Assembly: GCA_026417515.1 (NCBI GenBank)
Contig: JAOADC010000051.1
Location: 1-41,265 of the forward strand
DNA from: Actinomycetota bacterium
GTDB lineage: Bacteria > Actinomycetota > Aquicultoria > SKW223
Length of the DNA stretch: 41,265 bases
Direction of reading: 5' to 3'
Shown here: positions 28,422 to 37,609 of the stretch, piece after piece
Layout: the number at the start of each line of letters is the position of its first letter
Numbering within the stretch: position 1 is the stretch's first letter
Program-made: the position numbers and the translations under genes
Notes under the pieces: model-generated
Databases searched by the model: none
What the model was told of the DNA's origin: nothing
Seen by the model: the letters and a program-made list of their open reading frames with translations, nothing else

Positions 28422-28910
28422 ATGCCAGAGTTTCAATTTTTCAAAGAACTTCCACCAGAAGTTGTTTTGTTTATCCTTTCAATGCTACCTCTTTGGGAGT
28501 TAAGAGGCTCCATACCTCTAGGTATACATGCTTTCTCAATGACAGCTTTTTCGTCTTTCTTTTGGTCCTTCTTAGGAAATTTCACAGCTGGAGTGCTGCT
28601 TGTCTATCTTCTCGAACCTGCCGTCAAATATGTTGTTACGAAGGTTAAATTCCTTAACAATTTTTACGAAAAAGTTGCTGAAAGAGCGAAGAGAAAGCAT
28701 GCCAAGAAAGTCGAACTGTATGCTGAGATGGCTATATTTATAATTGTTGCCTTACCTTTGCCCGGAACCGGCGCCTGGACAGGTGCTTTGGTTTCAAGAA
28801 TATTTCGGTTAAACAAAAAAGCATCAATATTAAGTATAGGTTTAGGTCTAATCGTTTGCGGTCTCATTGTTCTTGGCCTCTCCTCCTCTATCTCACTTGT
28901 AAAACTTTAA
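28422..28910 (+). CDS. Small multidrug export-type membrane protein (COG2426-like)
   Basis: LPLWELRGSIPLGIHAF; ALPLPGTGAWTGALVSRIFRL. Confidence 0.85.
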   Translation: MPEFQFFKELPPEVVLFILSMLPLWELRGSIPLGIHAFSMTAFSSFFWSFLGNFTAGVLLVYLLEPAVKYVVTKVKFLNNFYEKVAERAKRKHAKKVELYAEMAIFIIVALPLPGTGAWTGALVSRIFRLNKKASILSIGLGLIVCGLIVLGLSSSISLVKL

Positions 28911-28937
28911 ACAACGGCAATTTGTTATAATTTCCTC

Positions 28938-29576
28938 ATGAAACTTAAAGGTACAAACAAAAACCCAAAAAGAATAGGTTTAATGGGTGGTACTTTTAAT
29001 CCAATACACATTGGACACCTTGTGACTGCTGAAGAAGCTTTTTTTCAATTCAACCTTGACGAAATTATATTCGTTCCTTCAGGCAAGCCTCCACACAAAA
29101 CAGATCGTGATATTGCTTCAGCTGAAGACCGCTATCTTATGGCGGTGATTGCTACTGCGTCAAATCCTCACTTTACCGTCTCAAGAATCGAGATTGACAG
29201 AGTAGGTCCTTCATACACTGTCGACACCCTTCGAGAAATGAAAAGGATTTATGGAGTAGACACTGAACTCTTCTTCATCACTGGCGCAGATGCAATCATC
29301 GAAATCCTTACCTGGAAAGATCCAGAGATTATTGCTGATCTTTGTCAATTTATTGCTGCCACGCGCCCTGGATACTCGCTCAGAAAGTTTGAAGAATTGC
29401 ACCTCGTTGGAAACAGGAAACTTCCTAAAGTCCATTTTATGGAAATTCCGGCACTGGCAATCTCATCTACTGATATTCGTTTGAGGGTTAAAGAAGGTAG
29501 ACCAGTAAAATATCTTGTTCCAGAAGGTGTAGATCAGTACCTGAAAAAGAGAGGTCTCTATAAAGAGCATGAATAA
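28938..29576 (+). CDS. nadD: Nicotinate-nucleotide adenylyltransferase
   Basis: RIGLMGGTFNPIHIGHLVTAEEA; GPSYTVDTLREM; ISSTDIRLRVKEGRPVKYLVPEGV. Confidence 0.97.
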   Translation: MKLKGTNKNPKRIGLMGGTFNPIHIGHLVTAEEAFFQFNLDEIIFVPSGKPPHKTDRDIASAEDRYLMAVIATASNPHFTVSRIEIDRVGPSYTVDTLREMKRIYGVDTELFFITGADAIIEILTWKDPEIIADLCQFIAATRPGYSLRKFEELHLVGNRKLPKVHFMEIPALAISSTDIRLRVKEGRPVKYLVPEGVDQYLKKRGLYKEHE

Positions 29577-30601
29577 TGAATAGCATTAAAAAAAGAAGTA
29601 TCATTTCTAAAAAAGTGCCTTACTCTGAAAAGAGAACGGTTAAAAAATATCTCGTTCCAAGGGTTGTCCAACTTAAGAGAAGAAGAGCAAAAGAAAGATT
29701 TCTTTTCTTTGCATCTTTTCTGGCTTTTTTGCTTTTGATCTATTCAATTTCATATCTAAACGTAAACTTTAAAGTTGCTAGAACGGCTTCACCAACACCA
29801 ACTGAAAAACCTCTTGTCCAGAATGAAAATAAAGCCCAGGATTCATTGGATAAGTCGCCATTTTTTGTTTACGCCCAAGAAAAAGGCAAGATTTCAACTT
29901 CTGCCATATGCGCATACGATAAGCGGTTAAAATCTCTAGCAATCATTTTGATCGATAAGAGTATTTATGTTCCAGTTCTTGGACTCGGCGTAATTGATGC
30001 AAAATCACTGAGCACAAAGTTCTTGCCAGAGTATATCGCTTCAATTAAGAATTTCTTTGAATTTGAACTTAAAGGACCTTATGTTGTAAACTCTCAATCT
30101 CTCGATACCAATAGACTTAGACAAAGTCCAAACACTTTGATTAGCGAACTTCTCAAACTCAATTCATTGAAAATTGACAAAATATCATCTGTAAAATCTG
30201 TTGAAATAGTGCCAGCACCAACAAGGCTTTCCAGAGTTGCAAACGGCACAGTGGTTGTTCTCGATGCATCAAAACTAAATGAAGCAGCTTCAATTATGTT
30301 TTCAGATAACTTTCCCAAGAGAAATCCTAAAGGAACGGTCATCATTCTCAATGGTAGTGGTCTTCCTGCATCTGGAGCACAAGCTGCTGTTATTTTGATT
30401 AATGCTGGATATCGTGTGAATGCCATAAGAAATGCAGAAAGGTTTGACTATTTGGTAACTGAAATCCAATCTTCAGAGGAAACCATCGCTTCTGAAATTC
30501 AAGCACTCTTAAAATGCGGAGAGAAAAAGGTTCTAAAAGGAGCTGAAGGTGTTGCTGATGCCGTTATTGTCATTGGAAGAGATTTCTCAACAAACAACTG
30601 A
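29576..30601 (+). CDS. Membrane-anchored LytR_C-domain protein
   Basis: Single N-terminal TM; GTVIILNGSGLPASGAQAAVILINAGYRVNAIRNAERFDYLVTEI; lies between nadD and rsfS. Confidence 0.7.
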   Translation: MNSIKKRSIISKKVPYSEKRTVKKYLVPRVVQLKRRRAKERFLFFASFLAFLLLIYSISYLNVNFKVARTASPTPTEKPLVQNENKAQDSLDKSPFFVYAQEKGKISTSAICAYDKRLKSLAIILIDKSIYVPVLGLGVIDAKSLSTKFLPEYIASIKNFFEFELKGPYVVNSQSLDTNRLRQSPNTLISELLKLNSLKIDKISSVKSVEIVPAPTRLSRVANGTVVVLDASKLNEAASIMFSDNFPKRNPKGTVIILNGSGLPASGAQAAVILINAGYRVNAIRNAERFDYLVTEIQSSEETIASEIQALLKCGEKKVLKGAEGVADAVIVIGRDFSTNN

Positions 30602-30627
30602 TTACGATTTTTTAATAAGTTGTCACT

Positions 30628-31050
30628 TTGTTGTTTAAAATCAATATGAAGGGAGTGATATTGCTGCACCTAAGTAACGAAGTTGAAAAGATTGCGCAGG
30701 CCATAATTGAAAAGAAGGCCGAAGGAGTCCTTGCAATTTATGTGGGAAAGTTGATAGGAATTACAGATTACTTTTTAATCGCAACTGTGAACAATCCTAT
30801 TCAGGCTGAAGCTGTCGTAGAAGCAGTTGAAGAAACTTCAGAAAAGTTAGGTTTGCCAATCATTGGTATTTCAGGAAACAAGGATTCGAGCTGGATTCTT
30901 ATCGACTGTGGTGATGTGGTTGTTCACTTATTTACAGAAGAAGGACGTAATCATTATCGTCTCGAATCTCTGTGGAGAGACTGTCCAACTTTTGAATTCG
31001 ATTCAAGAACTGGAGAACCAAGGATTGTAGAACAGATTAAAGAAGGATAA
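30628..31050 (+). CDS. rsfS: Ribosomal silencing factor RsfS (start possibly TTG 30661)
   Basis: ITDYFLIATVNNPIQAEAVVEAVEE; DSSWILIDCGDVVVHLFTEEGRNHYRLESLW. Confidence 0.95.
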   Translation: MLFKINMKGVILLHLSNEVEKIAQAIIEKKAEGVLAIYVGKLIGITDYFLIATVNNPIQAEAVVEAVEETSEKLGLPIIGISGNKDSSWILIDCGDVVVHLFTEEGRNHYRLESLWRDCPTFEFDSRTGEPRIVEQIKEG

Positions 31051-31079
31051 TTCCTTTGATTGTTTTTTTGAATTGTGGA

Positions 31080-31123
31080 GAAGTCAGTCTTTATCTATAA
31101 AGGCTGCTTCTTTCTATTTTTTT
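31080..31123 (+). terminator. Intrinsic terminator after rsfS
   Basis: GAAGtCAGTCTTTAT-ct-ATAAAGGCTGCTTC followed by TTTCTATTTTTTT. Confidence 0.75.
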
Positions 31124-31203
31124 AAAAACGGGCTTTAAACCAAACCATATTTGAGTCTGCTCGGATTTTGATATAATATACTTTCGCGAAAGTCTTAAAT
31201 CTA

Positions 31204-31279
31204 GGGGATGTAGCTCAGCTGGGAGAGCGCCTCCTTGGCGTGGAGGAGGTCACGGGTTCAAGTCCCGTCATCTCCACCA
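31204..31279 (+). tRNA. tRNA-Ala (anticodon GGC)
   Basis: GGGGATG acceptor pairing CATCTCC, anticodon loop TTGGCGT, T-arm ACGGGTTCAAGTCCCGT, encoded ACCA. Confidence 0.97.
31222..31275 (+). repeat. 54-bp direct repeat, proximal copy (att-like, within tRNA-Ala)
   Basis: ggagagcgcctccttggcgtggaggaggtcacgggttcaagtcccgtcatctcc, identical to 39755-39808. Confidence 0.97.
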
Positions 31280-31764
31280 AATCAAACTTTTTTTCAATTC
31301 GAATAAGTATATGATTAAGCAGATTTTTTTGGCAGAGCTAAATCTATTTTTAAAATTTTATTCCCTCATTGTTTACTGATATTTTTTAGAGCTCAGCCTT
31401 ATCCAGATATAGAGTCAAATTACTCTTTTAATTATTGAATACAAAGCATATCGTATTCGCAATCGGATTGTTTTTTTAAATTTGAGGCCAGCAATCGTAG
31501 CTTAAAGATTTTTAATGTCAAAAGTGGGTTAATTTTGTAAATTTGAATTGATATTCAAAAATAGCAAAAAAGAATAATAGGTTTCTTATTGACTCTTTCT
31601 TTTTTTAATTTTTTGCCTAATCTTAGAATTTAAAATTACGTGGTTGGGCAGTCGTTAGAAACATCAAGTGTACATAGCATATTTCTACGCTTAATCTTAG
31701 AAATTTTTACGTTTTTGAAGGATTCCTTAGATACTTCAATAGAAAAAACATGCTCGAAAAAAAT

Positions 31765-32304
31765 CTAATATAGGTTGTTTTGCCTGATTTTTATTCCATA
31801 AGCCATCAATAGTTTTTCCTTTTCTGAAAAATCTTTGCAAGTTTGATTCAGTAAATTCCAAAATTCTTCTCGATGATTATGGATTTTTAAATGACAAAGC
31901 TCATGAGATACTACATACCTTATTAGGTCCAATGGTAAAAATCTCATAAGGGTATTAAAGATCAACTTTCCATCCTTGCTACAACTGCCCCATCTTTTTT
32001 TCATTTTTCTGAAACGAATTGATTTGGGTTTAACATCCAAGATTTTGCTAAGTTCCTCAATATAATTGTGGACAATTTCCTTTATATTTTTGTGATCAAA
32101 TAGTTCGCACTGCTGTGAAAGATTCTCTAACTCTTTATAAATTTCGGTTTTTTGCTTTATCCATTTTTTATACTTATGAATCAGTTCCGCAGGATCAATA
32201 GTTGTTTCATTAGGCAAAATGATAAATATACCTTCTTCTTTAACTTCCAGTCTTGCGTATTTAACTTTGCGTCTTATAACTATATAGTCCTTATGGGTTT
32301 TCAT
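31765..32304 (-). CDS. YgjP-like (DUF45/M48-type) zinc metallopeptidase; ORF can extend to 32361
   Basis: VSHELCHLKIHNHREEFWNLLNQ (HExxH...H) and RFRKMKKRWGSCSKDGKLIFNTLMRFLPLDLIRYVV. Confidence 0.9.
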   Translation of the reverse strand: MKTHKDYIVIRRKVKYARLEVKEEGIFIILPNETTIDPAELIHKYKKWIKQKTEIYKELENLSQQCELFDHKNIKEIVHNYIEELSKILDVKPKSIRFRKMKKRWGSCSKDGKLIFNTLMRFLPLDLIRYVVSHELCHLKIHNHREEFWNLLNQTCKDFSEKEKLLMAYGIKIRQNNLY

Positions 32305-35300
32305 AAATAAACTCAAAAATCTCCTTATGCAATCTGTCGAATTCTTCATAACTAAGCCCATATTTGCCTCTTATGTCAATCAAAAATTCTCTTATTTCCT
32401 TGGAAACTTCTTGAACCTTCGCTGGATTCTTATTCCAATCTCGGTACAATTTACTTTCAATCCTTTTACATAGACTCTTTGAAAGCTCCATCAATTCGTG
32501 TGTTTCTTGCTTTATTATGCTTTCTAGAAAAAGTTTTATTGCAAATTCCTTATCGTTTAACCCATATTTTTTCCTTTCATCTTCTTTATCGTTAATAAAG
32601 GAAATTAAACTATCAACCTCAATTCCGAGTTGTTCGTTACTAATTTCATCTTCCTGCCATTTTTTGACTAATAATCTAACTCTTTCAGCAATACTCTTAT
32701 ATACTGGGTTTTTATCTCCTATTAAAATTACGATTCTGTGTAAAGCCATAAGAGTGCCGATAGTTTTCTGATTTTCTGTTAAATCGGATTTCCTTAATTT
32801 CTTAATGTAATTTAGATCAATTATTGTTGGTTTTTTCTGTTGAAACACCTCGGTAGGTTCTATCAGCTCATGAACAACTTTTATTGTTTTGTTAAAGATC
32901 TTCTCTGCTTTTTCGGTGACATCTGGCTTAAATAACTTTTTATAGTATTCGTAAAGGCAACTAAGCCATTTATAATCTGGTAAATATCTAATCATTTTTT
33001 CGTCACTGCTCAAAAATTCAAACCATTTTCTTAGTTCTAAATAAGAGTTTTCAAACCTTTCTCTTACTTCAGGTTTTTTTATAATTTCTAGCCCTCTGTC
33101 AAATGCATCTTTTTCGAATTTTCCTATTAAATCCCCAAAAATTTCTCTTAACTCTTTTAGAGAGTTATTAAAAATATCAAATGCCTCATCTTTATTAATC
33201 AGCGATTTTTTAATTAGTTTTTGATCTTCCTTCAAATAAACTTTCAATGCTTTTAACCAGTTCTTAAAAATACCCACATAATCAACAACCAAGCCCGAGG
33301 CTTTCCCATCGAATGGCCTGTTTACTCGAGCGACTGTTTGAAGCAAACGATGATTTTTTAGCAACTTATAAAGATACAATACACCCAACTTCGGCTCATC
33401 AAAGCCAGTTATAAGCATGTCAGCAACAATTAGAATTTTTGGATACTCATCTTTCTTAAATTCTTCTACCAATTTCTTATTTATCTCATTTGTATCGTTT
33501 ATTCCAAAACGCTCAACCAATTCCTCCCTAAAAGCTTGAATTTCTGCTGGTTCTTTAGGATTGCTTGGACTATATGTCATAACAACTTCGCTATATTTAG
33601 GAGGTAAAAAATTGTCTATGATCCTTTTAAACCTTACACAAGCAAGCCTACTTCCAGCAACTATAAAACCTTTGAATTTACCATCAAAGTTCTGCTTAAA
33701 ATGTTCAGCAATATCTTCGCAAATCGTTTCAATATTCTTTTCGTTTTCGAGAAAAACCGTAATTTCGTTTATTCTCCGCTTTACATTATCTCTAATTGCT
33801 TTTAACTCTAACTCATCTGATATATCTTCAACTTCGATCGTTTCCCTTAGATACCATTCTAAATCAACATCTTTAAGACTTACCTCTTCTTTTCTTCTCT
33901 CATAAACTATAGGTAAAACAAAACCGTCTTTTTCTGCTTGATCGATAAAGTATTTATCTAAATACCATTCCTTCTCATCACTGTAAATGTAACCAAATTC
34001 CTTATAGGTGTTTCTATCAGAATAAAATATTGGAGTTCCCGTAAAGCCGAAAAAGAATCCGTTATTTAAAATATTTTTCATCTTGGCTGCTAATGTCCCA
34101 TATTGAGTCCTATGAACCTCATCCAAAAAGCATATAACATTTTTCCTTTTATTGATTCCTTCTTTCTTTTCTAACTCATCTAACAAGAAAGATTCTTCCA
34201 TGTTAAATTTATGAATTAAGGTCAAAAATATGCCTCGCTTGCCTCTATAATCATCGTGTTCAATTATATTTTTGAGATGTTCAATATTTTCTATTCTTTC
34301 AAAACTAATTCCACCCAGGTCAAGGGAGCTTAGCTCATCGCTAAATTGTCTTTCCAGTTCCTGTCTGTCAACAATAAAAAATATAGTTGGATTTTCCAAT
34401 AATTCATCAAAATAAAGCTTAAAGGCTGAAAAAATCATTGTTAGAGTTTTTCCCGATCCCTGCCAGTGCCAAATCAAGCCTTTGTTTTTCTCAGATTTTC
34501 CCAGAAGATTTTCGATTACTCGCCGGTAAATTTTATTAGCTGCTCGAAATTGCATATATCTTGCTACAACTTTCTTTCTATCTCCTCTAAATTCGCGTAG
34601 AAATAAGAAATTTCTAAGGATATCAAGTAGGTTTTCAGGTTGTAATAATTCAAAAATTTCTTCATTTATGTTTAAATCATTTCCCTCGCCTGCTTCCTTA
34701 TCTTCTTTAACAGATCTCCAAATAAACTGGTCGACATCATCCAACCATGGAACAATAGGAAAATATTTGACTCTTTCAGAAAAACCAATACCTATTTGAA
34801 TATATTTGTAAAGCTCAGGAGCAACTTTTTCATATCGTTTAATTTGTCGATATGCATCGAAATAATTAGTTTTTCCAGTATAAGGATTCTTGCATTCGAT
34901 ATTTACTAAAGGTATTCCATTAACGAATAGGACAATATCGAGTCGAATATTATCTCTTCCAACAAAAGTATATTGGTTCGTAAAAATAAAATCGTTTGAG
35001 TTTAAATTCTTGTAATCAAATAGTTGAATAAACTTTACTATTCTTTCTTTTTCAGTCTTAATCGGCACACCAAATTTTATGTAATTCAAAATTTCTCTAT
35101 GGCCATTCTGGTCTGAGCTGGCACTTTGTAGCTTTAATATAACCTGCTTTAAATCTTCTTCTGTTAAATTTACATCCTTATTTATTTCTATTAGCTTTCT
35201 TTTTAGGTCAGAAATTAAAAGTGGTTCGTCAAAACTAAATCTCTCTAAATGCTCTGGCTGGATGTACTTCCAACCACATTCCTTTAGCTTTTCTATTACA

Positions 35301-35335
35301 TAAAATTCAACTATCTCTTTTTCCAAATGCTTCAT
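32291..35335 (-). CDS. hsdR: Type I restriction enzyme R subunit
   Basis: IECKNPYTGKTNYFDAYRQIKRY nuclease region; WHWQGSGKTLTMIFSAFKL; CFLDEVHRTQYG; LITGFDEPKLGVLYLYKLLKNHRLLQTVARVNRPF. Confidence 0.96.
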   Translation of the reverse strand: MKHLEKEIVEFYVIEKLKECGWKYIQPEHLERFSFDEPLLISDLKRKLIEINKDVNLTEEDLKQVILKLQSASSDQNGHREILNYIKFGVPIKTEKERIVKFIQLFDYKNLNSNDFIFTNQYTFVGRDNIRLDIVLFVNGIPLVNIECKNPYTGKTNYFDAYRQIKRYEKVAPELYKYIQIGIGFSERVKYFPIVPWLDDVDQFIWRSVKEDKEAGEGNDLNINEEIFELLQPENLLDILRNFLFLREFRGDRKKVVARYMQFRAANKIYRRVIENLLGKSEKNKGLIWHWQGSGKTLTMIFSAFKLYFDELLENPTIFFIVDRQELERQFSDELSSLDLGGISFERIENIEHLKNIIEHDDYRGKRGIFLTLIHKFNMEESFLLDELEKKEGINKRKNVICFLDEVHRTQYGTLAAKMKNILNNGFFFGFTGTPIFYSDRNTYKEFGYIYSDEKEWYLDKYFIDQAEKDGFVLPIVYERRKEEVSLKDVDLEWYLRETIEVEDISDELELKAIRDNVKRRINEITVFLENEKNIETICEDIAEHFKQNFDGKFKGFIVAGSRLACVRFKRIIDNFLPPKYSEVVMTYSPSNPKEPAEIQAFREELVERFGINDTNEINKKLVEEFKKDEYPKILIVADMLITGFDEPKLGVLYLYKLLKNHRLLQTVARVNRPFDGKASGLVVDYVGIFKNWLKALKVYLKEDQKLIKKSLINKDEAFDIFNNSLKELREIFGDLIGKFEKDAFDRGLEIIKKPEVRERFENSYLELRKWFEFLSSDEKMIRYLPDYKWLSCLYEYYKKLFKPDVTEKAEKIFNKTIKVVHELIEPTEVFQQKKPTIIDLNYIKKLRKSDLTENQKTIGTLMALHRIVILIGDKNPVYKSIAERVRLLVKKWQEDEISNEQLGIEVDSLISFINDKEDERKKYGLNDKEFAIKLFLESIIKQETHELMELSKSLCKRIESKLYRDWNKNPAKVQEVSKEIREFLIDIRGKYGLSYEEFDRLHKEIFEFIYENP

Positions 35336-35505
35336 TTTTTCTCTTCTTTAAGACACTAAAATGTTTATTTTTTAATTTATTATAAATTGGATGTAAGTCC
35401 CCGCTTGTAGGCTTCCGGAAAGTTACTCGCTAATAGAATGTGAATATTTTTTTATCGGTTTAATAAACCTTAAGCAAACATAGGATCTCTTCAATTATCT
35501 TCCCC

Positions 35506-36744
35506 TTAAAGATGTATTTCTTCAACATCTATCTCCTGTTTCATAATCTTATTTAACATTGTTTTAAAGAGCTCCTCATAAAGTGCTTTTTTCTTCTGTT
35601 CAACTTCAATTTTTTGATCAATGGTTTGAAGTATTTCAGCAATTTCACACTGTTCAAAAAGAGGTGGAAGAGGAATTTTTTCGTTCAAAATATCATCGTC
35701 GCTTATGGCTGGGTAACCCGTCCCCGATTGAAAACTACTAATGCGAACAATAAAGTAATTTGTTAATAAGTAATAGAACAAATAATTTGGCTTGAGAAGT
35801 TCTTTTTTCGTTCTTATCACGCAGAAGGCAGTGGAACAGAATTCACCATGTAACTCAGCCGGAATCAAGGCCACTCTTTTTAAATAAGGTCTTACGGTAG
35901 CAAATATAATGTCATCCGTCTCTATGATTTTTCTTGCTCTGCTCGGCGCTTTCCTCCCTTCAAAAACCTTATAAGCAATGATTTTGAAATTTTCGTTATC
36001 AATGCTCGATACGTCCAAGTATTTGATTAATTTATACGGCTCTTTAGAAGGGTCCTTTTGCTGCGTTTTTAAGCAAACCTCTCCTAGCTTCACAACCTTC
36101 CAATCTTCAGGAATTAAACCGATCTCTGTTTTCTTTAATTTTTTGCCAATCAGCTTCTCAATCTCCTCTTTCTCTAACTCGCCAGTTCGAGAACTCAACA
36201 ACTCTTTAACCCTCAACCCTGCAATCCCGTAATGAAACAGCAAGCTCATCATTGCCTTTTTTAGCTCCTTAGTCTTCTCAATGATTTTGTCCTGAATCTC
36301 AATCGCTTCTTGAATCGTATCCAAAACACCGACAATCTTCCGCTGCACTTCAACAGGAGGTAAAGGAATCTCAATATTTAAAAATTCTTTTTTCTGTAAA
36401 TGCCTCAACCCTGAGCCTCTAAAATAGATTTCATCAATATATCTTATTTTCCCCAAAATCTGATAATAAATATATTTTGTTAATGCATTTTTGATTTTTA
36501 TTGCCCAGGTATCTGTTGAATAACTTGCTTTACCACAATAATATTTCACACCAGCGTAACCACCGGTCGATAAGAACAAGTTCTCTCCATCTACAAGAAA
36601 TTCACTATGCCTTAAAACATTGCCTCCGCTCGTAAAAAAAGGATAACCTAATGTGTGATTATCTGCATCTTCAACTTTGAAAGGAGATTTCTTATTTTCT
36701 TGAAAAATTTCTTTCAGCTTTTTAGTTGGCCAAGGAGATTTCAT
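35506..36744 (-). CDS. hsdS: Type I restriction enzyme specificity subunit (two target-recognition domains)
   Basis: Two conserved regions IPLPPVEVQRKIVGVLDTI and IPLPPLFEQCEIAEILQTID; IGLIPEDWKVVKLGEV. Confidence 0.95.
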   Translation of the reverse strand: MKSPWPTKKLKEIFQENKKSPFKVEDADNHTLGYPFFTSGGNVLRHSEFLVDGENLFLSTGGYAGVKYYCGKASYSTDTWAIKIKNALTKYIYYQILGKIRYIDEIYFRGSGLRHLQKKEFLNIEIPLPPVEVQRKIVGVLDTIQEAIEIQDKIIEKTKELKKAMMSLLFHYGIAGLRVKELLSSRTGELEKEEIEKLIGKKLKKTEIGLIPEDWKVVKLGEVCLKTQQKDPSKEPYKLIKYLDVSSIDNENFKIIAYKVFEGRKAPSRARKIIETDDIIFATVRPYLKRVALIPAELHGEFCSTAFCVIRTKKELLKPNYLFYYLLTNYFIVRISSFQSGTGYPAISDDDILNEKIPLPPLFEQCEIAEILQTIDQKIEVEQKKKALYEELFKTMLNKIMKQEIDVEEIHL

Positions 36745-37574
36745 GGCTTATCCCTCCACGGGTAAAAGTTTGGGTTATTAATTAGAAATCTCCTAAGAAA
36801 CTCTAGACATTCATCGTTATATTTTCTTAGTACTATCTTGCCTTCAGAGTTTTTGTAATTATAGTTATACTTAGGATCCTCTTTTAATTGAAGCACTTTT
36901 AATAATTTGACTATAAAAGCAAGGTTCTTATTCAATAACCTAGCCAAATCTTTTGCTTGGTAAGGATAAGCAATGTTCGGATCTACCTGTTCTTTTTCGA
37001 TAACAACCGGAACTCCCTTTTTCCGATCTTTCATTGGCTTTATCTTCATTGGCAAAGCTGATTCAGAAGCTTCTAATATACTCGCGGGATATTGCGCCAC
37101 AATTATATTCATTCTCTCGAACACTTTTCGAATTTCCTCTTTTACAATTTGATCAAAGTCTGACTTATCTAAAAGTTCATTTTTTGATGAGTGTCTTATC
37201 CATATCTGCCCTTCATAAAATTCAGCAACTTTATTTCCCTTCTTGTTTCTGTAAATACCTTTCTTAATAAAAATATGTGGTCTCAAATCAGAACGAGGCA
37301 CTTTAATTTCAACCCCATTACCCTTTTTAACACATTCTATACCTCTTAGTTTTGGTGCTATATAAGAGTTCACTTTGTTATCCAAATTCGCCGGGTCAAA
37401 CTCTGAAAAATCCACGTTTATGCTTTTATACAAAATGCGCCCACCTGACCTATTGGACATCGCAACAATTGTTTTAATTAATTTGAGCCATTCTTTCTCG
37501 GAACCAAAGAACTGCGACTTTTCCTCAAAAGTTTCTTTTTCTCCCAATCTTCTCTCTCGCGGTCGCGATCTCAT
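36741..37574 (-). CDS. AlbA_2/Schlafen-like domain protein with C-terminal putative HTH (ORF can extend to 37604)
   Basis: SEKEWLKLIKTIVAMSNRSGGRILYKSI...LDNKVNSYIAPKLRGIEC...RPHIFIKKGIYRNKKGNKVAEFYEGQIWIRHSSKNELLD; SD AGAGGTGG before ATG 37574. Confidence 0.72.
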   Translation of the reverse strand: MRSRPRERRLGEKETFEEKSQFFGSEKEWLKLIKTIVAMSNRSGGRILYKSINVDFSEFDPANLDNKVNSYIAPKLRGIECVKKGNGVEIKVPRSDLRPHIFIKKGIYRNKKGNKVAEFYEGQIWIRHSSKNELLDKSDFDQIVKEEIRKVFERMNIIVAQYPASILEASESALPMKIKPMKDRKKGVPVVIEKEQVDPNIAYPYQAKDLARLLNKNLAFIVKLLKVLQLKEDPKYNYNYKNSEGKIVLRKYNDECLEFLRRFLINNPNFYPWRDKP

Positions 37575-37609
37575 GGTTCCACCTCTTGGCTTGATAATCC
37601 GCAATGCGC

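Noticed and set aside
31280-31764. Possible remnant integrase between tRNA-Ala and the metallopeptidase
   Set aside because: No ORF of useful length in either strand by the track and no recombinase-like motif by eye; AT-rich non-coding
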